Source: Christiangramia fulva | GTDB taxonomy: Bacteria > Bacteroidota > Bacteroidia > Flavobacteriales > Flavobacteriaceae | Assembly: GCF_003024155.1 (NCBI RefSeq) | Contig: NZ_CP028136.1 | Coordinates: 3,224,001-3,288,000, forward strand | Direction of reading: 5' to 3' | DNA: 64,000 nucleotides | In this document: in pieces, positions 51,790 through 59,728 of the stretch | Layout of the letters: every line of letters starts with the position of its first letter | How positions within the stretch are numbered: the stretch's first letter is position 1 | Position numbers and translations under genes: made by a program | Notes under the pieces: generated by a model | Database searches by the model: none | Seen by the model: only the letters and a program-made list of their open reading frames with translations | Told to the model about the DNA's origin: nothing

Positions 51790-54722
51790 CAATCAGAAAT
51801 AATAGATTCGTAAATAACTTTTTGGATGTTCGATCTAATATCGGCGTGAATGAGCTTTCGATTATTAGAATCAGGATACACCCGGTTCGACAAAAATATG
51901 TAAACGATCTCCTCATCGGGATCGGCCCAGGCAAAGGTACCTGTAAATCCGCTATGGCCAAAACTATTCATGGAAACACAGTTACAGGTAGGTCCTGCCT
52001 CTGATAACTGAGGTTTGTCGAAACCTACGCCACGCCTTACACGCTTTTTGCAATAATAACAGGTATTATAACTGTCAATGATTTCTTTTTCCAGGAATTC
52101 CTCTCCACCGTAATGGCCTCCGTTAAGGTACATCTGCATAATTTTTGCCACGTCATTGGCAGTGCTGAAAAGTCCGGCATGACCTCCAATACCTCCCTGC
52201 ATGGCCGCTCCCTGGTCATGAACATAACCTCTAACCAGCTGGTGCCTCCATAATTTATCATTTTCGGTAGGGGCAATTTGCAAAGTATCAAAACGCGTAA
52301 GGGGTAAATAGCCGGTATAATTTGCGCCCAAAGGCTGATAAAGCCTTTGCTGGGTCACGATTTGAAGAGAAGTATGAAAATAGGCTTCCAGGTAATATTT
52401 TAGAAGATAATAAGGCAAATCGCTGTATTTATATTCGAGCCGCGGCTCAAGCTTGCTATCCCTAATGGTTTTTATGATGGTATCTCCAATATCCTTGCGG
52501 ATATACATGTTTTTGGCTACATGCGTATTGAATTCGGGGGAAGGTTCACTACGATAATAGAGATCTGAGGGTTCATTGCTATCATGATCTATGGTAGAGA
52601 TATAAAAAGGAATCCATGGCAACAGCCTTGCATAGTGCATCAGCATATCCTGAAGCCTGATATTTGCCTTATTTGAATCTTTAAATGAAGGAAACATCTC
52701 ACTCAACTTTGTGTCAAAACTTAAAACTCCTTCTTCATCCAGTTGCATTACCAGCGGAAGTGTAGCCAGGATTTTCGTGAGCGACGCGAGATCGTATATC
52801 GTGGTATCAGTTACAGGAATTTTTTTATCATAGGTTTGATATCCAAAATTCTTTTGATAGATCACCTTTCCTTTTCTTGCCACCAGAATTTGTGCTCCGG
52901 GAGTCATTTTTTCATCGATCGCATAATTGATGATACTATCAATTTTTTTCAATTTTTCGGAACTCATGCCAACCGTTTCCGGACTTCCATAGGCAAGACG
53001 GTTGATGTCTTTGGTAATATATCCCGTGCCTTCCGGAAATTCCCTCCCAATGCTCACAGGTAACTTTCCTTTCGCTGGCAAAGCTCCAAAAAGTATCTGC
53101 GCTACTTTCTGCTGGGCAACAGGATGATTTTGATAACCCACTATAACTCCTTCTATATTCGAAAAACTCTTTATATCGAGCAAAGCATAAGGCCTGGCAA
53201 ATAAAGCAAGCAGTGTTTTGTTCCTGCGGGCGATCTCGTGGAGCCAGCTCAATTCCTTATCACTGAATTTATAGGAAGCCCAGGGATTATTATCGGGTTT
53301 ATGGTAACCCACAATAACATAGGAATACTGATCAAGTTTCTCCTGTAAATCTGAAAGTTTTTCAGCTTTTACCCAATCTACTTTGGCATATTTTCTAAGC
53401 TCCTTCAAAAACGGACTTCCATCTGCATTCCCAAAATTGACGTAAGCGATCTTCTGCTTTTCCAGGTTTTTAATCGGTACGACTCCCTTATTATTCTTTA
53501 ATAGTGTGGCGGCGTTTTCAAAAAGATCTTCAAGAAGCGCTTCATCCTGGAGAGTGTTAAGATCACTAATTAAGGAAGTTGTATTTATAGGCTGAAAATT
53601 ATTGAGCCCGGTTTTATATTTGGCATAAAGAATCTTTTTCACTGAAAGTGCCAGCCGATCTTCAGAAATAATTCCCTGATTATAGGCTTCCATAATATTA
53701 TCTGATGCCTTTGAAATATCCTCGCTCATCAACAGCACATCGTTCCCAGCCAAAAATGCCTGCAAATCTACTTCACCCGGTTTATTTCCTTTTGCAACTC
53801 CTTTCATATCAAGGGCATCGGTAAAAATGAGTCCATTAAACCCCATCTTTTTCTTAAGAATTCCGGTAATGATTTTTTCTGAAAGAGAGGCCGGAACAGA
53901 TTCATCGGGCTCCAGGTCCGGGACGCTCAAATGAGCCACCATAACACTGTTTAAGCCCTGCGGAATAAGCTTTTTATATGGATAAAGCTCCACCGAATCA
54001 ATCCGTTCTTTTGAAAAAGTAATGGTGGGAAGGGTTTTATGAGAATCTGAATCGGTATCCCCATGCCCCGGGAAATGTTTGGCGGTACTGAGAAGACCCG
54101 AATGTTCCATGCCTTTCATCATTGCCAGGGCCTTTCTGGTCACATTCTCTTTGGTTTCGCCAAAGGAACGGTTCCCGATGATGGGATTATCAGGATTCGT
54201 GTTGATATCTACTACAGGTCCAAAATTGAACTGAATACCCAGGCGTTTGGCATGGCGACCAATCGCCGCGCCGGTACGTTGGATAAGGGTCTCATCCTCT
54301 ATTGCGCCGAGGGTCATATTCCAGGGAAAGGCAAAGGTACTGTCAAGTCTCATTGCAAGTCCCCATTCAGCATCCATTCCAACCAACAAAGGCACTTTGC
54401 TCAATCCCTGAAACTCATTGGTAAGCTGGGCCTGCTTTACGGGGCCTCCTTTGGAAAAAATGATCCCGCCAATATGTTCTTCTTTTATGAGCTTCCTGAT
54501 AGTATCAGCCTCAGTGGCTGCATTTCTTGACCAGATATTGGCCATAAAAAGCTGTCCTACTTTCTCCTCCAGGCTCATAGAGTTATAAACACTGTCAACC
54601 CATTTTTTCTGGGCGACAAAATCATCGGCTCTTAAAGGATTGGTGACCTGTGAATTAACGCACAGGGATAAGAAAATAAAAAATAAAAATGTTAGCGATC
54701 CTCGGGCGTGCTTCAACTTCAT
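51789..54722 (-). CDS. Beta-N-acetylhexosaminidase (GH3, NagZ-like) fused to a serine beta-lactamase-like domain
   Basis: This 977-residue exported protein has a signal peptide at about 1-24. The GH3 domain (about 35-370) contains the NagZ signature KHFPGHGDTDSDSH (215-228), where the loop His and Asp act as acid/base, and TDALDM with nucleophile Asp302. A GH3-C-like linker domain spans about 400-570. The C-terminal domain (about 585-970) is a class C beta-lactamase fold: SLTK (647-650), YSD (766-768) and HSGFTG (923-928). NagZ cleaves GlcNAc-anhydroMurNAc in peptidoglycan recycling. The fusion partner may bind or cleave peptides. The gene lies directly after the preceding gene with no spacer. 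Confidence 0.88.
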   Translation of the reverse strand: MKLKHARGSLTFLFFIFLSLCVNSQVTNPLRADDFVAQKKWVDSVYNSMSLEEKVGQLFMANIWSRNAATEADTIRKLIKEEHIGGIIFSKGGPVKQAQLTNEFQGLSKVPLLVGMDAEWGLAMRLDSTFAFPWNMTLGAIEDETLIQRTGAAIGRHAKRLGIQFNFGPVVDINTNPDNPIIGNRSFGETKENVTRKALAMMKGMEHSGLLSTAKHFPGHGDTDSDSHKTLPTITFSKERIDSVELYPYKKLIPQGLNSVMVAHLSVPDLEPDESVPASLSEKIITGILKKKMGFNGLIFTDALDMKGVAKGNKPGEVDLQAFLAGNDVLLMSEDISKASDNIMEAYNQGIISEDRLALSVKKILYAKYKTGLNNFQPINTTSLISDLNTLQDEALLEDLFENAATLLKNNKGVVPIKNLEKQKIAYVNFGNADGSPFLKELRKYAKVDWVKAEKLSDLQEKLDQYSYVIVGYHKPDNNPWASYKFSDKELSWLHEIARRNKTLLALFARPYALLDIKSFSNIEGVIVGYQNHPVAQQKVAQILFGALPAKGKLPVSIGREFPEGTGYITKDINRLAYGSPETVGMSSEKLKKIDSIINYAIDEKMTPGAQILVARKGKVIYQKNFGYQTYDKKIPVTDTTIYDLASLTKILATLPLVMQLDEEGVLSFDTKLSEMFPSFKDSNKANIRLQDMLMHYARLLPWIPFYISTIDHDSNEPSDLYYRSEPSPEFNTHVAKNMYIRKDIGDTIIKTIRDSKLEPRLEYKYSDLPYYLLKYYLEAYFHTSLQIVTQQRLYQPLGANYTGYLPLTRFDTLQIAPTENDKLWRHQLVRGYVHDQGAAMQGGIGGHAGLFSTANDVAKIMQMYLNGGHYGGEEFLEKEIIDSYNTCYYCKKRVRRGVGFDKPQLSEAGPTCNCVSMNSFGHSGFTGTFAWADPDEEIVYIFLSNRVYPDSNNRKLIHADIRSNIQKVIYESIISD

Positions 54723-55208
54723 TTAATTCATAAAACGTTTGTGCCAGCTTTGGGATGCCGGGACTTCCCAGTCTGAAAGGTATTCGGCTTTATTATTTAC
54801 AAGGTTGTTAAAAACAATGGTCTTCGAAGAAACAGATTTCTGTTTGGCCATTTTCCGGAAATCAGAAAGGCTTTTATAGGCAATGAACTCTCCCAATTTA
54901 TAAGAGACATTCATTTTATCAAGAAGATCCACATTATATTCCTTTTCCAGCTGCTGAATAAAATGCACTGAAGCATCTATGGAACATCCGGAAGCGGCAT
55001 TGAGCTCCTGGTCAAGAGCAATCACGATAAAACGCCTGTATTTTATCTCATAGGAGGCTTTGAGATTTGCTCCGTGAACGGTCCATTTCTCAATAAAATC
55101 ATCCAGTTTATTAGAGATCTCCTTTAATTCTTCTTCGGTAAACGGGCGATTAGCCTGGTAAATCCATACCCGTGAACTATCGGGTAAACTTTCAAATGGT
55201 ACTAACAT
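54723..55208 (-). CDS. Conserved flavobacterial hypothetical protein
   Basis: This 161-residue cytosolic protein begins MLVPFESLPDSSRVWIYQANRPFTEEELKEISNKLDDFIEKWTVHG. The rest contains YEIKYRRFIVIALDQELNAASGCSIDASVHFIQQLEKEY, with a compact alpha/beta pattern. It has no Walker motif, although related Bacteroidetes proteins are often labelled ABC-transporter ATPases. I do not know a function. Its stop is immediately followed by the ATG of the NagZ fusion, so it is the first gene of that operon and has an exact Bacteroidetes promoter upstream. Confidence 0.75.
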   Translation of the reverse strand: MLVPFESLPDSSRVWIYQANRPFTEEELKEISNKLDDFIEKWTVHGANLKASYEIKYRRFIVIALDQELNAASGCSIDASVHFIQQLEKEYNVDLLDKMNVSYKLGEFIAYKSLSDFRKMAKQKSVSSKTIVFNNLVNNKAEYLSDWEVPASQSWHKRFMN

Positions 55209-55230
55209 AAGGGGTCAAATTGAACTGTTA

Positions 55231-55261
55231 CAAATCTAATTTTTTTAGTTGTGAGCTCAAA
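55231..55261 (-). promoter_or_regulatory. Promoter for the 55208-50659 operon
   Basis: On the minus strand TTTG (complement of 55258-55261) is followed by 19 bases and TAGATTTG (complement of 55231-55238). Both boxes and the spacing match the Bacteroidetes consensus exactly. The ATG is about 23 bases downstream of the -7 box. Confidence 0.75.
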
Positions 55262-55288
55262 TACAGTACCACTATTTAACGTTTGTAA

Positions 55289-56080
55289 TTATAGATCTTC
55301 AGCGTTGGCGATCATTTCGGCTACATCCATTACAGCAATACTGCCTTCTTTCTCTTTACTTTTAACGCCATCAGTGAGCATTGTATTGCAGAAAGGACAA
55401 CCGGCAGCAATAATTTCAGGATTTACATCCATGGCCTGTTCGGTTCTTGCCACATTTACATCCTTTTTCCCGGGTTCAGGTTCTTTGAACATTTGTCCTC
55501 CACCGGCACCACAACACATGGCATTTCGCTTGCACCTTTTCATTTCCACCAATTCCACTTCAAGCTTTTCCAGAAGTTCCCGGGGAGCTTCATATTCATT
55601 ATTGGCGCGTCCTAAATAACAGGGATCGTGAAAGGTGATTTTCTTTCCTTTGAATTTACCGCCTTCCACTTTCAATTTACCTTCTTCAAGAAGCGATTTA
55701 AGAAATTGGGTATGGTGTACTACCTCATAATTTCCGCCCAGAGAAGGATATTCATTTTTTATGGTATTGAAACAATGCGGACAGGTAGTGACGATTTTTT
55801 TTATTTCGTAGCCATTTAGAACTTCAATGTTCATGGCTGCCTGCATTTGAAACAGGAATTCATTTCCCGAACGTTTCGCAGGATCTCCGGTGCAGCTTTC
55901 TTCTGTTCCCAAAACGGCAAAATCTACTCCGGCCTTGTGCAGTAATTTTACAAAGGCCCTGGTAATTTTTTTGGCGCGATCGTCAAAACTTCCGGCGCAA
56001 CCTACCCAAAAAAGTACTTCGGGAGCTTTACCTTCAGCCATATATTCGGCCATAGTGGGAACTTTTATTGAATCTGCCAT
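55289..56080 (-). CDS. CCG-domain Fe-S protein (heterodisulfide reductase B / LutA-like)
   Basis: This 263-residue protein has two CCG-type cysteine clusters. The first includes WVGCAGSFDDR and TTCPHCFNTIKNEYPSLGG. The second is MKRCKRNAMCCGAGGGQMF, the CCGxGGG motif of HdrB and GlpC, and CPFCNTMLTDG. Such proteins hold non-cubane Fe-S clusters that split electron pairs or reduce disulfides. It begins 29 bases after the stop of the membrane Fe-S gene, so the pair probably forms one electron-transfer complex. Confidence 0.85.
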   Translation of the reverse strand: MADSIKVPTMAEYMAEGKAPEVLFWVGCAGSFDDRAKKITRAFVKLLHKAGVDFAVLGTEESCTGDPAKRSGNEFLFQMQAAMNIEVLNGYEIKKIVTTCPHCFNTIKNEYPSLGGNYEVVHHTQFLKSLLEEGKLKVEGGKFKGKKITFHDPCYLGRANNEYEAPRELLEKLEVELVEMKRCKRNAMCCGAGGGQMFKEPEPGKKDVNVARTEQAMDVNPEIIAAGCPFCNTMLTDGVKSKEKEGSIAVMDVAEMIANAEDL

Positions 56081-56109
56081 AATTTGATATACTTTAAATA
56101 ATTCAAAAT

Positions 56110-57450
56110 TTATTTTTCCTGGGCCCAGTTAAGACGATCCATTTGGTTATAAGGCCAGGGAGCACCATTATTCTCAATATTTGTCATGGAAACCGCCAGT
56201 TCATTCGGTGCAGCACTTTGCTCCATCATTAAGTAGCGTCTCATTTCAATAATTATAGACAGCGGATCGATTCCTACGGGACAGGCTTCCACGCAGGCAT
56301 TACAGGTGGTGCAGGCCCATAATTCTTCCCGGCTTATGTAATCATCCAGAAGCTGCTTCCCATTATCTTCATATTTGCCTTTTTTATTGATGATCTCCCC
56401 TACTTCCTCCAGTCGGTCCCTGGTGTCCATCATAATTTTTCGTGGAGAGAGCTTTTTGCCGGTTATATTGGCAGGACATTCGGAAGTACAGCGGCCACAT
56501 TCCGTGCAGGTGTAAGCATTCATCAATTGCACCCTTGTTAGATCGAATACATCAGAAGCACCAAATTTTTCGGGCTCTTCCTCCCCTTCTCCTTCAGCCG
56601 GAGCCGCAAATGGATCGGCATTTGGATCCATCATCAATGCCACTTCTTTTTTAACCGATTCAAGATTGTTCAATTCTCCTTTTGGTTTCAGCTTTGAATA
56701 AAAAACATTTGGAAACGCCAGCAGAATATGTAAATGTTTTGAATAATACAGGTAATTCAGGAAAAACAAAATACCTAAAATATGCAGCCACCAGGCCGTT
56801 CTTTCAATGATGATAAGCGTGGAATTACTAAAGCCATCTATCAGCGGCATTAAAAAATTACTTACCGGAAAAGCAGCGCTCATATCGGTATTTAACAAAT
56901 AATGTGGAGCTCCATTCAATTGTAACTGGTGATCGGCGGCATTCATGGTTAGAAAAAGCACCATAAGCACCATCTCGAAATAAAGAATATTATTGGCATC
57001 GTTCTTTGGCCAGCCTTTTAGTTCATTTCCCCAGAATCGATAAATGCGAACGACATTTCTTCGGGTCCAGAATAAAATAACGCCTATAAGCACCAGCAAA
57101 GCCAGGATTTCAAAACCTGCAATAAGGATGTTATAAAAATTTCCAAGGAAAGAGAAAACACGGTGAGAACCAAATACCCCGTCTATAATGATCTCGAGAA
57201 CTTCAATATTGATAAGTATGAACCCAAGGTATACGATCACATGCAGTATACCTGCGATTGGGCGACGAACCATTTTACTCTGGCCCATCGCTACGCGGGC
57301 CATTTTCGCAAAACGCTCTCCTTTATGATCTGTACGATCTGATTCCCGACCTAATTTGATATTACGGGTCATCCGCCTGATATTCCTGGTAAAAAAACCA
57401 ATACCGCCAATTAGGGCGATCACAAAAAGAACTTGTGCAATAATATGCAT
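56110..57450 (-). CDS. Membrane-anchored [4Fe-4S] electron transfer protein (HdrE/NarI-like plus ferredoxin domain)
   Basis: This 446-residue protein has about six N-terminal helices (residues 1-265) resembling the cytochrome b or HdrE subunit, with His residues positioned as possible haem ligands (ILHVIVYLGF, LFLTMNAADHQ, WWLHILGILFF). The C-terminal half holds two ferredoxin-type clusters: CTECGRCTSECPAN and CTTCNACVEACPVG. It would transfer electrons between the quinone pool and the soluble CCG protein encoded next. The physiological partner is unknown. Distinct from the fused GlpC-type enzyme at 47039. Confidence 0.85.
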   Translation of the reverse strand: MHIIAQVLFVIALIGGIGFFTRNIRRMTRNIKLGRESDRTDHKGERFAKMARVAMGQSKMVRRPIAGILHVIVYLGFILINIEVLEIIIDGVFGSHRVFSFLGNFYNILIAGFEILALLVLIGVILFWTRRNVVRIYRFWGNELKGWPKNDANNILYFEMVLMVLFLTMNAADHQLQLNGAPHYLLNTDMSAAFPVSNFLMPLIDGFSNSTLIIIERTAWWLHILGILFFLNYLYYSKHLHILLAFPNVFYSKLKPKGELNNLESVKKEVALMMDPNADPFAAPAEGEGEEEPEKFGASDVFDLTRVQLMNAYTCTECGRCTSECPANITGKKLSPRKIMMDTRDRLEEVGEIINKKGKYEDNGKQLLDDYISREELWACTTCNACVEACPVGIDPLSIIIEMRRYLMMEQSAAPNELAVSMTNIENNGAPWPYNQMDRLNWAQEK

Positions 57451-57472
57451 TCGATGCGTATTTTAGGGAATC

Positions 57473-58414
57473 CTATTCTTCTTCTTCGTAAGGTTCGGGA
57501 TTTTTGCCGAAAATAGAGAAATGAACGTATCGTTTAGGATTCAGTTTAACGTCTTGGAGTAATTCTTCGAGCTGTCGGGTTGCCCGGTCCAGATTATTAT
57601 AAACGGTTTCATCATTGAGCAGTTTACCCGCTGTTCCCTCTCCATTGTTAAGTTTATCGGCAATTTGCTGAAAATCTGCCACCACGTTTTCAAGATCTGT
57701 GGTCATTTGTTTCAGATTCATCTGGCTGAGCGTATCAGAAAAATTATTGAAATTGGCAGACATCTCATCGAGATTGGTAAATGTACGGTCCAGTTTATCA
57801 GAATTGCCGGAAACAATTTCATGAAGCTCATTAGCAGTTTGTCGAAAAGAAGCCACTGTGGCATCAAGGTTTTTAAAAGTACCTCTTATATTTCTGCGTG
57901 TGGAGTCGTTAAGCACCTCGGCAATGGCCGTTACCATAGAATCAGCACTTACTATGGTATTTTCAAGTTTTTCCTGTAGCGGAGAAAGACGATCGTTCAC
58001 CAATTCCATGAGACCCTCTTCCTTTTTTCCCTGAAGCGTATCGCCAGATTCGGCCATTCCAACACTTTTGTCATATTTTGGAATAATTGCCAAAGATTTC
58101 CCGCCAATAATATTTCCTCCATAAATTTCAGCAATACTATTTTCGGAAAAGGCAAAATCATTCTTTACCGTAAAGGTTACCAGCAGCTGCCCCTTCTGGT
58201 TTAAAAAATCAATTTTGGTTACCTGTCCAACCTTTAAACCATTTATGGTAACTTCAGAAGATGGTGAGAGTCCTTCAACATCATCATAAACTGCATAAAA
58301 AGTCCGGCTATCCTCTAGAAGGTTCTGGCCCTTAAGGAAACTATATCCAACGATAAGAAGAACTATTGCTGTAATAGCTAGCACGGCGGTTTTAACCTCT
58401 CTGGAATATTTCAA
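57473..58414 (-). CDS. MCE / MlaD family protein (TTG start)
   Basis: No ATG precedes the conserved N-terminus; TTG codons at the complement of 58412-58414 and 58418-58420 are the candidates. I use the first, giving MKYSREVKTAVLAITAIVLL. The single N-terminal helix (about 8-27) is followed by the MCE domain (about 35-115): YAVYDDVEGLSPSSEVTINGLKVGQVTKID. The rest (about 145-300) is coiled coil. MlaD-like proteins form hexameric lipid-transfer channels between inner and outer membranes. It is in a row with amidase upstream and the Fe-S pair downstream. Confidence 0.85.
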   Translation of the reverse strand: MKYSREVKTAVLAITAIVLLIVGYSFLKGQNLLEDSRTFYAVYDDVEGLSPSSEVTINGLKVGQVTKIDFLNQKGQLLVTFTVKNDFAFSENSIAEIYGGNIIGGKSLAIIPKYDKSVGMAESGDTLQGKKEEGLMELVNDRLSPLQEKLENTIVSADSMVTAIAEVLNDSTRRNIRGTFKNLDATVASFRQTANELHEIVSGNSDKLDRTFTNLDEMSANFNNFSDTLSQMNLKQMTTDLENVVADFQQIADKLNNGEGTAGKLLNDETVYNNLDRATRQLEELLQDVKLNPKRYVHFSIFGKNPEPYEEEE

Positions 58415-58470
58415 AAGCAAATTTTTTAAAGGATAACCACAAATTTAGAAATAAAATTAGAAAAGCCGTT

Positions 58471-59592
58471 CTAATTATCCTGAGATTTTAAGGCTTCTTC
58501 GAGGCTTACTTTCTGGTTGTTTTTAAAAGCAACTATATAACTTGTGGGATATCCTTTTCGGATCGCTTCCCTGTGTAGTTCCTGAATTTTAAGGTAATCT
58601 GACGTGCCTCCGTAATAATATTTATAAAATTTGCCTTCTTTTTCTCTTTCGACATTTTTCAAGCCTTTAAAATTATAGGGCGCGGTTTCAAGCTTTCGCG
58701 ACCCGGCAGCCAATTGTACTTTAAAGGTGACGTCTTTATAAACCTGGGAATTGCCTCCATGGGAAGTGCTGTTACTTTCGCCTTTATTAACAGCAATATC
58801 ATCTATAACATCCAGGTTTATGGTATGACTGTAATCAATAATAGCTTCTGAAATTGCCTTTGCCATCTGGTCCTGTCCTCGATTACTATTAAGATATGCT
58901 CCTTCCTGATTATTGGTCAAAAAACCGGTTTCTACCAGAACGCTGGGCATATAAGTTTGGTGCAGAACAATAAGCCCCATTTGTTTTACCCCGCGGTCTT
59001 TCCGGTGTAATTTATTGGTGAATTCTTTTTGAACCAGGTCGGCCAGTAAAATACTCTGGTCAAGATATTCCTCCTGCATAATAGTAAGGCCAATATAAGA
59101 TTCGGGGGAATTGGGATCGTAACCCGCATATTTCACTTCGTAGTTATCTTCGAGGTAAATCACCGAATTTTCTTTTTTTGCGACCTCAAAATTGGTTTCA
59201 TTCCTGTTTAATCCCAGTACGAATGTCTCGGTTCCCGAGGCCTGTGATTTGTGGGAATTGCAGTGTACGGAAACAAATAGATCGGCATGGGCCTCATTTG
59301 CAATTCGGCCTCTTTCAAACAATTCCACGAATACATCGGTCTTACGGGTATAGATGACCTTGATATTATTATATTTTTCCAGTTCTTTCCCGATTTTTAA
59401 GACAATACTCAGGGCAATATCTTTTTCTTTATAACCATTACCCATATTACCCGGGTCTTTTCCACCATGACCGGCGTCGAGAACCACCACAAAAGGGTTC
59501 AAAGAGGGCGGAACTTCAGCTGCCTGGGAGTTTTTTTGAAGGGCAATAACAAAGAAGGTGAATACGAAAAAATTAAGTAAGTTCGTTCTCAT
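58471..59592 (-). CDS. N-acetylmuramoyl-L-alanine amidase (Amidase_3)
   Basis: This 373-residue protein has a signal peptide (about 1-24) and an Amidase_3 zinc hydrolase domain. The metal ligands are His42 in VLDAGHGGKDPG, Glu56 in YKEKDIALS, and a His in SVHCNSHKSQA, with the catalytic Glu in VLVETGFLTN. A C-terminal SPOR-like region (about 290-370), including VQLAAGSRKLETAPYNFKGLKNVEREKEG, may bind denuded glycan strands at the division site. It cleaves stem peptides from MurNAc. It is the first gene of the minus-strand operon down to the CCG protein. Confidence 0.88.
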   Translation of the reverse strand: MRTNLLNFFVFTFFVIALQKNSQAAEVPPSLNPFVVVLDAGHGGKDPGNMGNGYKEKDIALSIVLKIGKELEKYNNIKVIYTRKTDVFVELFERGRIANEAHADLFVSVHCNSHKSQASGTETFVLGLNRNETNFEVAKKENSVIYLEDNYEVKYAGYDPNSPESYIGLTIMQEEYLDQSILLADLVQKEFTNKLHRKDRGVKQMGLIVLHQTYMPSVLVETGFLTNNQEGAYLNSNRGQDQMAKAISEAIIDYSHTINLDVIDDIAVNKGESNSTSHGGNSQVYKDVTFKVQLAAGSRKLETAPYNFKGLKNVEREKEGKFYKYYYGGTSDYLKIQELHREAIRKGYPTSYIVAFKNNQKVSLEEALKSQDN

Positions 59593-59673
59593 AAAAAGCT
59601 AACGCTTAAACTGGGGTGAATATTTTAATTACTATTTTCCTGCTCTCAAAAAAGTAAGCTGAAAAAATATACG

Positions 59674-59681
59674 TAATTTTG
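59674..59681 (+). promoter_or_regulatory. Candidate -7 box upstream of lptD
   Basis: TAATTTTG matches TAnnTTTG exactly, 47 bases upstream of the TTG start. No good -33 element is seen. Confidence 0.4.
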
Positions 59682-59728
59682 GCCCTCCAAAGAGCGAGCC
59701 GTACCATACAAAAATAGCACTTAAAGCA

